This document shows, piece after piece, positions 26,095-34,728 of a stretch of 64,000 bases of DNA. How positions within the stretch are numbered: the first letter of the stretch is position 1; each line of letters begins with the position of its first letter. The notes below the pieces were generated by a model. That model was not told the origin of the DNA. It saw nothing but the letters and a program-made list of their open reading frames with translations, and searched no databases. The position numbers and the translations under genes were made by a program. The DNA comes from Ensifer aridi (lineage in GTDB: Bacteria; Pseudomonadota; Alphaproteobacteria; Rhizobiales; Rhizobiaceae): positions 47,157 to 111,156 of the forward strand of contig NZ_LUAV01000023.1 of assembly GCF_002078505.1 (NCBI RefSeq), written 5' to 3'.

Positions 26095-26786
26095 TCTTCA
26101 CCTCCAGGCGTAACCGTTTCTTGATCGCGACGGTAGTTGTAGACCTGGAAGCCCAAGGGGTTCTCGAAGCGCCATTCATTGGTCGCCGGCGTGTCCGTAT
26201 AGCGATAGCGAACGACCGAAATGTAGTGACGGACGATCGAATCCGTGTCCGATTTTTCGGTTGTCGAAAACCGGACCAAGGCCGTGCTCGCATTGGAGAA
26301 GGTGACGGACTTGATGTCGACGGTTACCTTCTTGTTCTTGCCGAGGACCTTTGCGGGATTGTTGGGATTTGCCGCACTGTAAAGCTCCTGCAGCTCGCGG
26401 GCCGCATCGTCAGTAGAGAGCAGGGCGGCGATGCCGAAATTCTGCTCAATCGCGAAGGGGTCGTAGCCTTCGCGAGATCGGATATAGCGCACGACGTTCG
26501 CTTGAGTGACCGCCTGTTGATCGGTCAGTTTGGAAGACCTGGTTAGGCCGGTCTTCACCTCCATATAGCCGGTGTTCTTATCAACCTCGACGATGTACGG
26601 CTCAAAGCTCTTCAGCGGAACGAGCATCACCAATGCCGTTAGCGACAGCAGGGTAATCGCGCCGAAAATCATTGTGACGAACCATGCGAGCGAGCGCGAT
26701 CGCTTGGCTTTTTTGACGATCTCCTGTTCCCAGCGATCACCGTCCTGAAAGTAGCTCCGAAGAGCTGCGTCATTCGTTTCTGCCAT
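26091..26786 (-). CDS. virB8: T4SS inner-membrane assembly protein
   Basis: 231 residues: a cytoplasmic N-terminus ending KKAKRSRSLAW, one transmembrane helix (FVTMIFGAITLLSLTALVML) and a periplasmic NTF2-like VirB8 domain (PYIVEVDKNTGYMEVKTGL; YIRSREGYDPFAIEQNF; RYRYTDTPATNEWRFENPLG). It nucleates core-complex assembly. It lies between virB6 (25-base gap) and virB9 (4-base overlap). Confidence 0.95.
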   Translation of the reverse strand: MAETNDAALRSYFQDGDRWEQEIVKKAKRSRSLAWFVTMIFGAITLLSLTALVMLVPLKSFEPYIVEVDKNTGYMEVKTGLTRSSKLTDQQAVTQANVVRYIRSREGYDPFAIEQNFGIAALLSTDDAARELQELYSAANPNNPAKVLGKNKKVTVDIKSVTFSNASTALVRFSTTEKSDTDSIVRHYISVVRYRYTDTPATNEWRFENPLGFQVYNYRRDQETVTPGGEE

Positions 26787-26811
26787 TCGTTCTAGCCCTT
26801 GATTTCGCGCC

Positions 26812-27840
26812 TCAGCGAGGCATGCTGTTGCTGCTAATGCGGTTCTGCATCGCCTCAGCAGCGGCGTTGCGAATGTTGGTTCTCACGCCTTCCTGCGTGC
26901 GTGCCCTGGCTTGCATTCCGGCGTTGCCAATTGACCCCGCCAGACGTTGTCCGCCTGACAGGGCGGATATTGGTGCCGATACGCCTGTCCATCGGCCAAC
27001 CGCGCGCGCTGCATTGCCAATGCCGACGGCCACGCCACCGGTAATGCCCTGCGCGAGAACCTGAATGTTGAAGAGGACAAATGCGCCTGCGGCGCACAGG
27101 AGCAGGAAAGCGGAAATGTCGCTAAGCTGAAGTTCCCGTTGGTTTGCAGCGCTCGTGACCTTTGTCAGTTCCGGGTCCATGGCTGAGATCAGGAATGCAG
27201 CCACGACGTAGACGAATAGTGGGATTAGCGCATACATCAGCACCTGCTGGAACCAGGCGACGCCCATGCCCCTCGTCGGTTCGAAGAGCATGCAGCCAAT
27301 GAAGATCGGTGCGGTCCCGATCAGCACCCACATCATCACCTTGGCAAGGAGCAGGATCGCCAGAGCCACTGCAATGAAGACGGCCACTGCAAACATGATC
27401 AAAAAACCGATCATGGACGGCAGCACCGCAAAATAACCAGACTGTTCTGCGAAGGCAGAAGCAGCCTCATTGGCCGTTTTCCAGATCATCGAAAGGCCGT
27501 TTGTCGGCTCTGTGATGCCTGTCCCGGTGGCGGTAAGGATCGCCCGGCCGACGTCCTCTGGCGTGTTATTCAGCCAGGAATAGAAAAGATTGTTGAAGTA
27601 GTCCCACTCTCTGACCAGCGCCAGAATGATCAACATCCGGGCGACGCGACCAATGATCTCGCTGACGCTGACGCGGGCCGTTCCCATGAAAAGCTGGAGG
27701 CCGTAGTAGCCCACATATGCGATGAACATGATGGTGAGCAGCGGCACGATCTCATCGCCGACAATCCCATAAGCTTCCTCAGAGAAATCCGCGCCTGTCT
27801 GTTCAATTCTGTCGAGCAGATCGCCCAAGAAATCGTGCAT
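26812..27840 (-). CDS. virB6: T4SS polytopic inner-membrane channel protein
   Basis: 342 residues with five to six predicted membrane helices, for example IVPLLTIMFIAYVGYYGLQL, FLIMFAVAVFIAVALAILLL and MWVLIGTAPIFIGCMLFEP. The W in the short conserved loop (GVAWFQQVLMYALIP) is typical of the TrbL/VirB6 family. It forms the inner-membrane part of the DNA path. The C-terminal tail is hydrophilic and Arg/Asn rich. The gene starts 15 bases after virB7. Confidence 0.92.
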   Translation of the reverse strand: MHDFLGDLLDRIEQTGADFSEEAYGIVGDEIVPLLTIMFIAYVGYYGLQLFMGTARVSVSEIIGRVARMLIILALVREWDYFNNLFYSWLNNTPEDVGRAILTATGTGITEPTNGLSMIWKTANEAASAFAEQSGYFAVLPSMIGFLIMFAVAVFIAVALAILLLAKVMMWVLIGTAPIFIGCMLFEPTRGMGVAWFQQVLMYALIPLFVYVVAAFLISAMDPELTKVTSAANQRELQLSDISAFLLLCAAGAFVLFNIQVLAQGITGGVAVGIGNAARAVGRWTGVSAPISALSGGQRLAGSIGNAGMQARARTQEGVRTNIRNAAAEAMQNRISSNSMPR

Positions 27841-27855
27841 CGTTGCAAATTGTCC

Positions 27856-28065
27856 TTATTCAGCCGCGATTGCCTCGATTGCCGCCAGGGCGGCCGCTGC
27901 ATCACCATTGACGCTCATCATCGGTCCGCATTCCTGGCGAGGATCCGGCGCGTAAGACGTCAGGTTGGCAGGTCTCTTGCAGGGGGCGGTCTTCTCCTTC
28001 GCCGCGGTACCGCAGCCGGCCAGGCCGGCCGCGATCAGGACTGAAGACAGAACCTTTGCCGTCAT
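27856..28065 (-). CDS. Small T4SS lipoprotein, VirB7-like
   Basis: 69 residues from ATG 28065 (MTAKVLSSVLIAAGLAGCG) with a clear lipobox LAGC. Two further cysteines (APCKRP; QECGP) could form a disulfide in the periplasm. Position between virB5 and virB6, size and lipobox fit the VirB7/entry-exclusion class of outer-membrane lipoproteins, though VirB7 proteins conserve little else. An in-frame GTG at 28083 overlaps the upstream stop and is the alternative start. Confidence 0.75.
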   Translation of the reverse strand: MTAKVLSSVLIAAGLAGCGTAAKEKTAPCKRPANLTSYAPDPRQECGPMMSVNGDAAAALAAIEAIAAE

Positions 28066-28072
28066 GGTGATT

Positions 28073-28774
28073 TTACTGGTCACTGTAGGAGAGCGCCTTC
28101 TTCGAGTTGGAAATGTCCGTCAGGCGCCGCTGGTTATCGGCCTGGAGCGAAGACACGGCGCCGTTCATGACGCCGATCAGCTCGTTGATCGTCAGGCCAG
28201 CTTGCACCTGAAGCTGTGTGTTCTGATCGATCGAGCCCTTGATGTCCTTGGCCTGGCCGATGTTTGCACCCGCCTGCTCGAATGAGGTGCGGCGCGTTTG
28301 GACTGCCTGCTGCGACCCGGTAACGAGCGCTGCGACACCGAGAACGGTGTTCACCATCTCTTCGTAAGACTTGTCGCCCGAAAATGAGCTGCCTGCCTGG
28401 CCCGACAGGTTCTTCACCAATTGCAGGCCATTGATGAAGTTCGTTGCCACCTTGGCAACATCGCCGCCCATGCCGCCGAAGTTGGGAACGCCGCCCGACA
28501 TCAGGCTGTCGAAGGACGGCATTTGGGAGACGCTGAAGCCATTGCCGACCGCAAGGTTTTGCATCTGGTTGGCGTCGCTACCGCGATCGCCGGTCACCGC
28601 CTCAAGAGTGTCCTGGACCGTTTTCAGGACTTCCTTGTTGGTGCCGAGGATGTCATCGGTGGTTTTCGACGTTCTCTGCGCAATCTCAAGATTTGCAGCG
28701 TCGATGACCGGGACTTGCGCGGAAGCTGCGGACGCAAGGGCCACCGAGCACGCCGTTAAAATCAAACGTTTCAT
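28073..28774 (-). CDS. virB5: T4SS minor pilin / VirB5-family protein
   Basis: 233 residues from ATG 28774 (MKRLILTACSVALASAASAQ), with a signal peptide followed by a mature N-terminus QVPVIDAANLEIAQRTSKTT. The rest is largely helical, rich in Gln, Asn and Gly, as in TrwJ/TraC-type VirB5 proteins found at pilus tips. An upstream in-frame ATG at 28864 lies inside the preceding gene and is rejected. The mature N-terminus resembles that of the transglycosylase encoded just upstream. The gene ends immediately before the VirB7-like lipoprotein. Confidence 0.85.
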   Translation of the reverse strand: MKRLILTACSVALASAASAQVPVIDAANLEIAQRTSKTTDDILGTNKEVLKTVQDTLEAVTGDRGSDANQMQNLAVGNGFSVSQMPSFDSLMSGGVPNFGGMGGDVAKVATNFINGLQLVKNLSGQAGSSFSGDKSYEEMVNTVLGVAALVTGSQQAVQTRRTSFEQAGANIGQAKDIKGSIDQNTQLQVQAGLTINELIGVMNGAVSSLQADNQRRLTDISNSKKALSYSDQ

Positions 28775-28785
28775 GGCAGTTCTCC

Positions 28786-29874
28786 TCATTGAGCGGTCAA
28801 CATCAGATCTACCTTGGCTTCGCGCTCCCGCTTCTGGACGCAAGCCTTTTCTGTCGGGCTCCATTCAAGCCCCTCGCGAGGATCGCAAACACCGGTCGTT
28901 TCGCGATCCGCGTCGTCGTCATCATTCTTGAAGTCGCTCGTGCGCGATGCGCCGGAAAGATTGCCGACATCGACCGCACTACGAGAATTCATAAGGTCCG
29001 CCATCGTCGTGCCGAGGCGGATGACCTGGTTCATCATTTCGAGATTGGCATTACGCGCGCCGGAATTGTGATCCCAACTGTCTTGGATCGTCCCGCTGGA
29101 CATTGCGCCCAACTGCTGCAGCCAAGAGGCAACGTTTCCGCTGCTTTCCCCAATCGCTTGGGATGTCGCCATTGAGTTGATGGTGGAATCCCGCATGCCG
29201 GTGAAGGCTGTAGAACCGCCGCCATAGTTCGCAGGAATATTCGCGACGTCGGAGCCGCCAAAAGCAGGAAGCCACTTTTGGGTGATATTCGCCACATACC
29301 CCTGCGTTTCCTTGAAAGGTGGGATTCCGCCCCACTTCTGGACGTTACCAGGACCCGCGTTATAGGCGGCCAGCGCGAGATTGGTGTTGCCGTTGAAGCG
29401 CCGGAGCTGTTGTTTCAGATAGCGCGCGCCGCCACGAAGATTGTCTTCCATGTCATAAGGATTGACCCCCAGATCCTTTGCCGTACCCGGCATGAGCTGA
29501 GAAAGCCCAATGGCGCCGACCGGCGATTTCGCACACGGATTGAACCGGCTTTCCTGATAGACGAGCGCCATGAAGAGGCTTTCGTCGACGCCTTCTTCCT
29601 GGGCCACTCGCTTTACAAGGCCGGTGATTTCCGGGTTGGCCGTTGCAGCGGAAGCGGCGTCACCGCTGCGACCTGGACGATACATCGAGCAGGTCACGCT
29701 CTTGCTGACCGTATAACGGTCGCTATCCGTCTTTTCGATTTCCGTCGTCGTCTGGTCGCGTTTGGTGTCGGTCTCGAGCACCTTGCCGTCAAGCACCGGC
29801 ACCTGAGAGTGCGCCGTTCCGGAGGCACCAAGCCACAGCGCAGAAATCACCCACAAAGCAGGACTCATCCTCAT
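28786..29874 (-). CDS. Second T4SS lytic transglycosylase with VirB5-like N-terminus
   Basis: 362 residues from ATG 29874, which overlaps the virB4 stop (ATGA). After a signal peptide the mature chain begins QVPVLDGKVLETDTKRD, closely resembling the mature VirB5 start of the next gene. A complete soluble-lytic-transglycosylase domain follows: catalytic Glu in VYQESRFNP, then SPVGAIGLSQLMPGTA and AAYNAGPGNV, at about residues 85-205. The remaining roughly 160 residues are Asn/Ser rich with a helical LEMMNQVIRLGTTMADLM. It opens peptidoglycan for the secretion channel. Having two transglycosylases in one virB operon is unusual, and the N-terminus suggests a hybrid of VirB1 and VirB5 functions. 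Confidence 0.82.
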   Translation of the reverse strand: MRMSPALWVISALWLGASGTAHSQVPVLDGKVLETDTKRDQTTTEIEKTDSDRYTVSKSVTCSMYRPGRSGDAASAATANPEITGLVKRVAQEEGVDESLFMALVYQESRFNPCAKSPVGAIGLSQLMPGTAKDLGVNPYDMEDNLRGGARYLKQQLRRFNGNTNLALAAYNAGPGNVQKWGGIPPFKETQGYVANITQKWLPAFGGSDVANIPANYGGGSTAFTGMRDSTINSMATSQAIGESSGNVASWLQQLGAMSSGTIQDSWDHNSGARNANLEMMNQVIRLGTTMADLMNSRSAVDVGNLSGASRTSDFKNDDDDADRETTGVCDPREGLEWSPTEKACVQKREREAKVDLMLTAQ

Positions 29875-32330
29875 TCTGCCTTCTCCCATCCGCAGAATTC
29901 AGCCAGCCAATTTTCAGGCTCGTCGCCATATTGTTCCCGAAGTGCCGCGCACTCCTCGACGGTCTCCTTGCGGCCGGAAAGCACCTTCACGAGATCGGGC
30001 ATGGCGGAAAGATCCAGCCGAGCGATGACCGAGTCATTGCCGTGCTTGATCAGGAAAGTTCGCTTTTCGGGCGGAGTGTTCTTGATGAAGTTGAATTCTT
30101 TCACCGTCAGGCCAAAGCGCTTGATGTAGCTCTCTTCGTCGGCCCGCGGGTTCGGAAAGTGAATGTTCGTCGCCGACTGCTCGATCAGCGTATGCGAGGC
30201 TTTTGCCTTGGCGATATCCGCCGCGGACTGGGTGCCGAAGCCAACAATGCCGTTGAGCTTGCGGATGGTTTTCATCTTGTCGACGATGAACGCCGAAAAG
30301 GTCTCGTCCATAAGAAGCTGCCAGCCCTCGTCCATGAAGAACATGACGGGGTTTCCGTCGAGCAGCTCGTCGAGGCGATGATAGAGGTACATCAGCGCCG
30401 GCGTGCGGAGCTCCTCGTTGCCGAGGATGTTCGTCATGTCGAACCCAAAGACGCTGCGACCCGAGAAAGAGAGGACGTCGTGCTGAGCGTTGAAGAGCCA
30501 CGCCTTTTCACCTTCGATCCAAGGACGAAGGCGAGAGTGAAGGTCATTGGCATCCGCCCGCGACCGACCCACAAGCAGGGCGGCCAGGTTCGCTAGGTTC
30601 CGTTCCGCCGCAGGTTCCTGCATCAGGCGGACGATCGCCCGCTCAAGCGTATCCTCGTCTTCCTGAGTGAAGTCACTGCGATCACCGGAGCGCAGCATTG
30701 CCTTCAGGAGGCGAAGGAGAAATTCGCGGTTTGGGCCGGTATTTTCGAGCTGCAGCGGGTTAAAGCCGGTCGGCGTTCCCGGTGACAGCACCTCATATGA
30801 ACCGCCAATCGCCCTTACGAAGATTTCCGCGCCGCGATCCTTGTCGAAGAACACGCCTTTCGGCGTCGGTGAAACGCGCATCGCCTGTGCGAGCAGGAAG
30901 GTCAAAGCGACCGTTTTACCGGAGCCGGTTGGTCCCGTGACGAGGAAGTGCCCGATGTCGCGGCGATGGAAGTTGAACCAGTATGGCGTCTGCGACGTGG
31001 TTTCGAGGATCGTGATCGGCAGTCCCCAATGAGTGCGATCGGCCTGGCCCGTCGCGAAATTGTGCATGGAGGACAGGCCGGAAAAATTCGCGCTCGACAA
31101 CATCGCTTTGCGAGCAATGTAGCTGTGATTGCCCGGCAGTTGCGCCCAAAATCCCGCTTCGAGGTTCAGATCCTCGCGAAGCCAGGTGAGATTCATGTCG
31201 GTGAGGCAAGCACCGAGTTCGGAAACGGTGCGGCTAAGGCCCGGGAGATCGCGGGAGAGGCATAGGAGCGAAAGATGGTGGAAGCCGAAGACGGCCTCTT
31301 GGTTCATCAGGCTATTGAGCGCATAGTCGATATCCTGTTCGACTGAGCTGCCGGCCTCGTCCGAGGCTCTGATCTGCCTCTGCAACCGACTAATTCGTTC
31401 TTGGGCGATCGGCTTGTCGGCGATGGTGAAGGACTGCGTCAGAATGAATTCGTGGTTTACCTGCAGCAGGCCGTCCAGCATGCCCGGCCCGGTGAAAGGC
31501 GGATACTCCTTGATGGACAGCAGCGCTCCAAAGCGGGTGTCTTCATCGACAGCCGCTTGAGCCTGCATCGTCCGCGTGCTGAAATGCAGTCGCGACGTTC
31601 CGACATAATTGCGAATGCCCATGCGCGGTAGGCGCATCTTGCGCGGCACACCGCAGCTCAGGATCGCGTTGAAGAACTCGCAGGGTTCGGAGTAGGGCTC
31701 GCCTTTCCCCTTCTCATCACGCCCTTCAATCTTGGCCTGGTCGTCATTCCTGCGACGATAGGTAATTCCGAGCGCCCGGGCTCCATACTTGTGCAGATCG
31801 CGGGCGATGTTGCCGATCAGCTCCTCGAGCTCCGTAACATCTTCGCGCGTTTGCTGGACCCGAGCGTCCCTGTTTGCCTTGTCAAAGAGCCTCTTTAACG
31901 AGTCGCCAATGCCGAGGGCGCCCCGCATCCCAGACCGCACGACCGTCAAGTATATTTCGTTCGTAAACATGCGCTTGTGGCGCAGTTGCCCCATGTAGCG
32001 CTTGTTCAACAGGTCGCAGAATGGTTCGTCGAACGCGCCACCGATCTGCGTTTCGACCTCTCTCCGGATCACGGTCGACCAAAGAGAATATCGGCTCGAC
32101 CCCAAGGCACGGATCATCGTGTTCTGGACGACCGACCGCATGTTGAGCTCAGCCTGGTCCTCCGTCTGGAAGAACAGTCCATTGAGTTTGATGACGCTTA
32201 GAAGCGATCCGTTTTCCAGCCCGATCACTGTATCGGAGACATGTCGGAGATACGGAATATGAGTCGACATGGGCCGCTCATTGCTGGCGACCGGGCCGAA
32301 TCCAAGCTCTTCTTTGACGACTTTCAGCAT
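29871..32330 (-). CDS. virB4: T4SS ATPase VirB4
   Basis: 819 residues from ATG 32330 (MLKVVKEELGFGPVASNERP). A longer open frame to 32561 only reads through virB3 out of frame. The N-terminal CagE/TrbE region includes HIPYLRHVSDTVIGLENGS. The C-terminal ATPase carries Walker A TGPTGSGKT at about 463 and Walker B-type VMFFMDEGWQLL, then GFGTQSAADIAKAKAS. The largest ATPase of the channel, it energises pilus biogenesis. The start lies 2 bases after virB3 and the stop overlaps the next gene. Confidence 0.95.
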   Translation of the reverse strand: MLKVVKEELGFGPVASNERPMSTHIPYLRHVSDTVIGLENGSLLSVIKLNGLFFQTEDQAELNMRSVVQNTMIRALGSSRYSLWSTVIRREVETQIGGAFDEPFCDLLNKRYMGQLRHKRMFTNEIYLTVVRSGMRGALGIGDSLKRLFDKANRDARVQQTREDVTELEELIGNIARDLHKYGARALGITYRRRNDDQAKIEGRDEKGKGEPYSEPCEFFNAILSCGVPRKMRLPRMGIRNYVGTSRLHFSTRTMQAQAAVDEDTRFGALLSIKEYPPFTGPGMLDGLLQVNHEFILTQSFTIADKPIAQERISRLQRQIRASDEAGSSVEQDIDYALNSLMNQEAVFGFHHLSLLCLSRDLPGLSRTVSELGACLTDMNLTWLREDLNLEAGFWAQLPGNHSYIARKAMLSSANFSGLSSMHNFATGQADRTHWGLPITILETTSQTPYWFNFHRRDIGHFLVTGPTGSGKTVALTFLLAQAMRVSPTPKGVFFDKDRGAEIFVRAIGGSYEVLSPGTPTGFNPLQLENTGPNREFLLRLLKAMLRSGDRSDFTQEDEDTLERAIVRLMQEPAAERNLANLAALLVGRSRADANDLHSRLRPWIEGEKAWLFNAQHDVLSFSGRSVFGFDMTNILGNEELRTPALMYLYHRLDELLDGNPVMFFMDEGWQLLMDETFSAFIVDKMKTIRKLNGIVGFGTQSAADIAKAKASHTLIEQSATNIHFPNPRADEESYIKRFGLTVKEFNFIKNTPPEKRTFLIKHGNDSVIARLDLSAMPDLVKVLSGRKETVEECAALREQYGDEPENWLAEFCGWEKAE

Positions 32331-32332
32331 GG

Positions 32333-32632
32333 TCACGGTCCGTAAGAGTTGGTGCCCCAAAAGCGCTTGTTGGGCGTGCTGGGCGTCTTGCGGGACGTCA
32401 CCTGCATCACATCGAGGATCCTGTTGTCCCAGGTGCAGAGCGAGAACAGGACAAGGTAAGCAACCGGCGCGATGAGCAACGCCAGGAGGTCGTTCGTTGC
32501 AAGCCAGCCGATGATGGTGACGCCAACGATCAGCACCACCGCCATGTAGGGCACGCCCCAAAGGGTTGGGGACCGGGTTAACCCGATCACCAACGGCGTC
32601 AGAGCCGGTTTTTCGTCCTGAAACTCACTCAT
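32333..32632 (-). CDS. virB3: T4SS inner-membrane protein VirB3
   Basis: 99 residues. A hydrophilic N-terminus (MSEFQDEKPALTPLVIGLTR) leads to two adjacent membrane helices (MAVVLIVGVTIIGWLA; LLALLIAPVAYLVLFSLC) and a cytoplasmic tail, the standard VirB3 plan. It assembles with VirB4. Spacing is 3 bases after virB2 and 2 before virB4. Confidence 0.93.
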   Translation of the reverse strand: MSEFQDEKPALTPLVIGLTRSPTLWGVPYMAVVLIVGVTIIGWLATNDLLALLIAPVAYLVLFSLCTWDNRILDVMQVTSRKTPSTPNKRFWGTNSYGP

Positions 32633-32635
32633 CGG

Positions 32636-32974
32636 TCACTGACCGACCGCCGAGATCATCTCGTCGACGATCGCCGGTGCGCCAAACACCAGACCGATGC
32701 CCATCACGACCGCGCCGGCCGTGAACCACGATAGGCGTCCGGCGAATGCCAGAAATCCAAGGCCGATAACGGCAATGATCGCGAGCAGGCGACCGAACGG
32801 GCCGGTGATGAAATCGACGATCATCTGTACCGCCGTCTGCAGCGGCCCGAAGGCGCCGCCTGCACTCTGCGCGAGAGCAACATCAGCGCCCGCGACTTGG
32901 AATGCGGCCACAATGCCGAGCGTGGCTGCGAGCTTCACCGCCTGAGACTTCCTCGTTTGCATTTCAAATTGCAT
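32636..32974 (-). CDS. virB2: T4SS major pilin VirB2
   Basis: 112 residues from ATG 32974, with GAAGGAGAG upstream overlapping the virB1 stop. A long signal sequence (QAVKLAATLGIVAAFQVAGA) ends before a mature pilin with two hydrophobic helices (FGRLLAIIAVIGLGFLAFAG; FTAGAVVMGIGLVFGAPAIV). This matches prokaryotic TrbC/VirB2 pilins, which polymerise into the conjugative pilus. Confidence 0.93.
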   Translation of the reverse strand: MQFEMQTRKSQAVKLAATLGIVAAFQVAGADVALAQSAGGAFGPLQTAVQMIVDFITGPFGRLLAIIAVIGLGFLAFAGRLSWFTAGAVVMGIGLVFGAPAIVDEMISAVGQ

Positions 32975-32985
32975 GTTTCTCTCCT

Positions 32986-33960
32986 TCAAAAGTGCATGAC
33001 ACCGCCGACAAACTTGCCGGTCTTCTTCACGGCGATGACACCGGCGTCGCGGCTGTCACTCGCATCCGAGACCGCCTGCGGAGCGGCGGCCGGCCTCGCC
33101 TTGCCCTTTGCCGACGGCATTGGCAGCCCGAGTTGGTAGTTCAACACCTTCGCGACGTATCCGACTGTTTCCTGGAAAGGCGGGATCCCGCCGTGTTGGT
33201 AGATCCGCTGTTCGCCGCTGTTGTAAGCAGCCGCGACCAGGAGCGGGTTCTGAAACTCATCAAGCAGAAAGCGCAGGTACTTCATCCCGCCCTCGATATT
33301 CTGAGTGGGATCACAGATGTCCGTAACTCCGAACCGCGCAGCCGTAGCAGGCATGAGCTGCATCGGTCCGCGCGCGCCCTTTGGGGAGTTGCGGCTTTGG
33401 TCAAAGCCGCTCTCGGCCCAGGCGATGGCCGCCGCGAAGACTTCATCGACGCGATATTTGCGCGCCGTCTGCACAACCAGAGACTTAACCTCTTCTGGGC
33501 TGAGCGGAGACGGACCGCACTCATACACGTCTTTGGTGTTGTCATTGATCTGCCGAACTGCACCAATTTGCTGTATCGAGCCCGTGGGAACCTGCGGTTC
33601 ATCAACCCTGTTCGGCACGTTGTTGGAGGGAGCGAAATTGCTCAAACCTGCATCAATATGATGCAAACCCCCAAAATCATGGGGGCTGTTGTCAGCTTTG
33701 TTCTGAACCGCATCTTGCTGCTTTACTACGCCATCAGCGCCTAGCACGAACTCCTTCTCTGAGCCGCGCCAGCGCTCATCGAAGTTCGTTGCAAGCTCCG
33801 CCTTCCTGTCAATCGGCCAAGTGCTTTTATTTGTTATGACATTTGCGGATTTACGCCCATCTTGGGCGTAAGAAATCGGAACCCAGCTCGTGCACAAAAG
33901 GGCGCTACCCGCCAAAGCGGCCCAGCCCAAAACGCCTGAAAATCTAGCCCTTTTTTCCAT
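32986..33960 (-). CDS. virB1: T4SS lytic transglycosylase VirB1, first gene of the operon
   Basis: 324 residues from ATG 33960 (MEKRARFSGVLGWAALAGSA), with a signal peptide to about residue 32. A 100-residue linker with IQQIGAVRQINDN precedes the transglycosylase domain: catalytic Glu in AIAWAESGFDQSRNS, then PKGARGPMQLMPATAARFGV and VAAAYNSGEQRIYQHGGIPP. It is the first gene of the leftward virB-virD4 operon and is divergent from the nuclease-fold operon starting at 34120. Confidence 0.92.
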   Translation of the reverse strand: MEKRARFSGVLGWAALAGSALLCTSWVPISYAQDGRKSANVITNKSTWPIDRKAELATNFDERWRGSEKEFVLGADGVVKQQDAVQNKADNSPHDFGGLHHIDAGLSNFAPSNNVPNRVDEPQVPTGSIQQIGAVRQINDNTKDVYECGPSPLSPEEVKSLVVQTARKYRVDEVFAAAIAWAESGFDQSRNSPKGARGPMQLMPATAARFGVTDICDPTQNIEGGMKYLRFLLDEFQNPLLVAAAYNSGEQRIYQHGGIPPFQETVGYVAKVLNYQLGLPMPSAKGKARPAAAPQAVSDASDSRDAGVIAVKKTGKFVGGVMHF

Positions 33961-34070
33961 CGTCCCGCGCCTAACTTGCGGTGTTGTGATCGAAACGAAA
34001 ACCAACTAAGCTGGTGAAGGTGTCGCATCGATTTGGTTCAGCGATACAACTTTTCGAAGCAGACTTAAAC

Positions 34071-34085
34071 CCCCTATTGCAGGGG
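34071..34085. promoter_or_regulatory. Palindrome in the divergent promoter of virB and nuclease-fold operons
   Basis: CCCCT ATTGC AGGGG, a 5-bp inverted repeat with 5-base centre, 34 bases upstream of the 34120 start and 111 from virB1. It lies in the only shared control region (33961-34119) of the two conjugation-linked operons and is a candidate operator. No regulator for it is identified. Confidence 0.4.
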
Positions 34086-34119
34086 AACGAGATGAAGCAA
34101 TATGGGTAAGGGCTAGAAA

Positions 34120-34728
34120 ATGAAACGGAACATCATTGCCGCACTCGCAAGTTGCGCAATCGCAACGCCTGCTTTGTCCGTCTCGGACATCAACAAGGAT
34201 TACATCAGATCGCTCGCAGCGCCGGGCAAGACGGTTCTCGTGCTCGAATATTACGACGGAAGCGGGAAGGTCGCCGATCGGAAGGGCTATGCAACAACGG
34301 CCGGATTTAAGGCCGTTTCACCGACCGACTTTCGCGTGGATGACAAGACAACACTGCACCTTTTTGGCCTGGAGCCATGCAAGGGCGAAATGGTCAATCG
34401 CAGTGAAGACTTCGCCGGGAGCTGCACCGATTATGCGCAGCAACAGCTCCAGATCCTGTTACAAAACCCGAAGGTCGTGTTTTGCCGTGCCTTCGTGAGC
34501 GAGCAAGGTTCGCCCGTCCAGAACGCCACCTGCTACGGCTACTATAATTTCCCCGGTAGCCTCGACTCCGTCGATATGTTTGAGGAGCAGCTTTTGTCGC
34601 TCGGCGCGCTCCGCCTCGCAAAAAAGCCAGATGGGACTCCCGTTCGTCCGGATCTCTCCAAAGCTGAGGAGATCGGCCAGAAGGGCTCATTCGGAATGTG
34701 GGCCGATCCGAGGGTGAAGGGTCAATGA
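34120..34728 (+). CDS. Secreted staphylococcal-nuclease-fold paralogue 1, catalytic residues lost
   Basis: 202 residues with a signal peptide (MKRNIIAALASCAIATPALS). The core follows the SNase order: FRVDDKTTLHLFGLEPCKGE, CTDYAQQQLQILLQNPKVVF, ATCYGYY, a MFEEQLLSLGALRLAKKP helix, and KAEEIGQKGSFGMWADP, the typical A-E-x2-A...G-x-W ending. Four cysteines align with those of the next two proteins (EPC, SCTDYA, VFC, ATC). The catalytic Arg/Asp/Glu positions read H, E and K, so nuclease activity is unlikely. It is the first gene of a tight operon divergent from virB1; the stop overlaps the next ATG by 4 bases. Likely periplasmic; role unknown. Confidence 0.7.
   Translation: MKRNIIAALASCAIATPALSVSDINKDYIRSLAAPGKTVLVLEYYDGSGKVADRKGYATTAGFKAVSPTDFRVDDKTTLHLFGLEPCKGEMVNRSEDFAGSCTDYAQQQLQILLQNPKVVFCRAFVSEQGSPVQNATCYGYYNFPGSLDSVDMFEEQLLSLGALRLAKKPDGTPVRPDLSKAEEIGQKGSFGMWADPRVKGQ

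Noticed and set aside
29871..32561. An 896-residue VirB4
   Set aside because: The first 77 residues are virB3 read in another frame; family N-terminus and spacing put the start at 32330.
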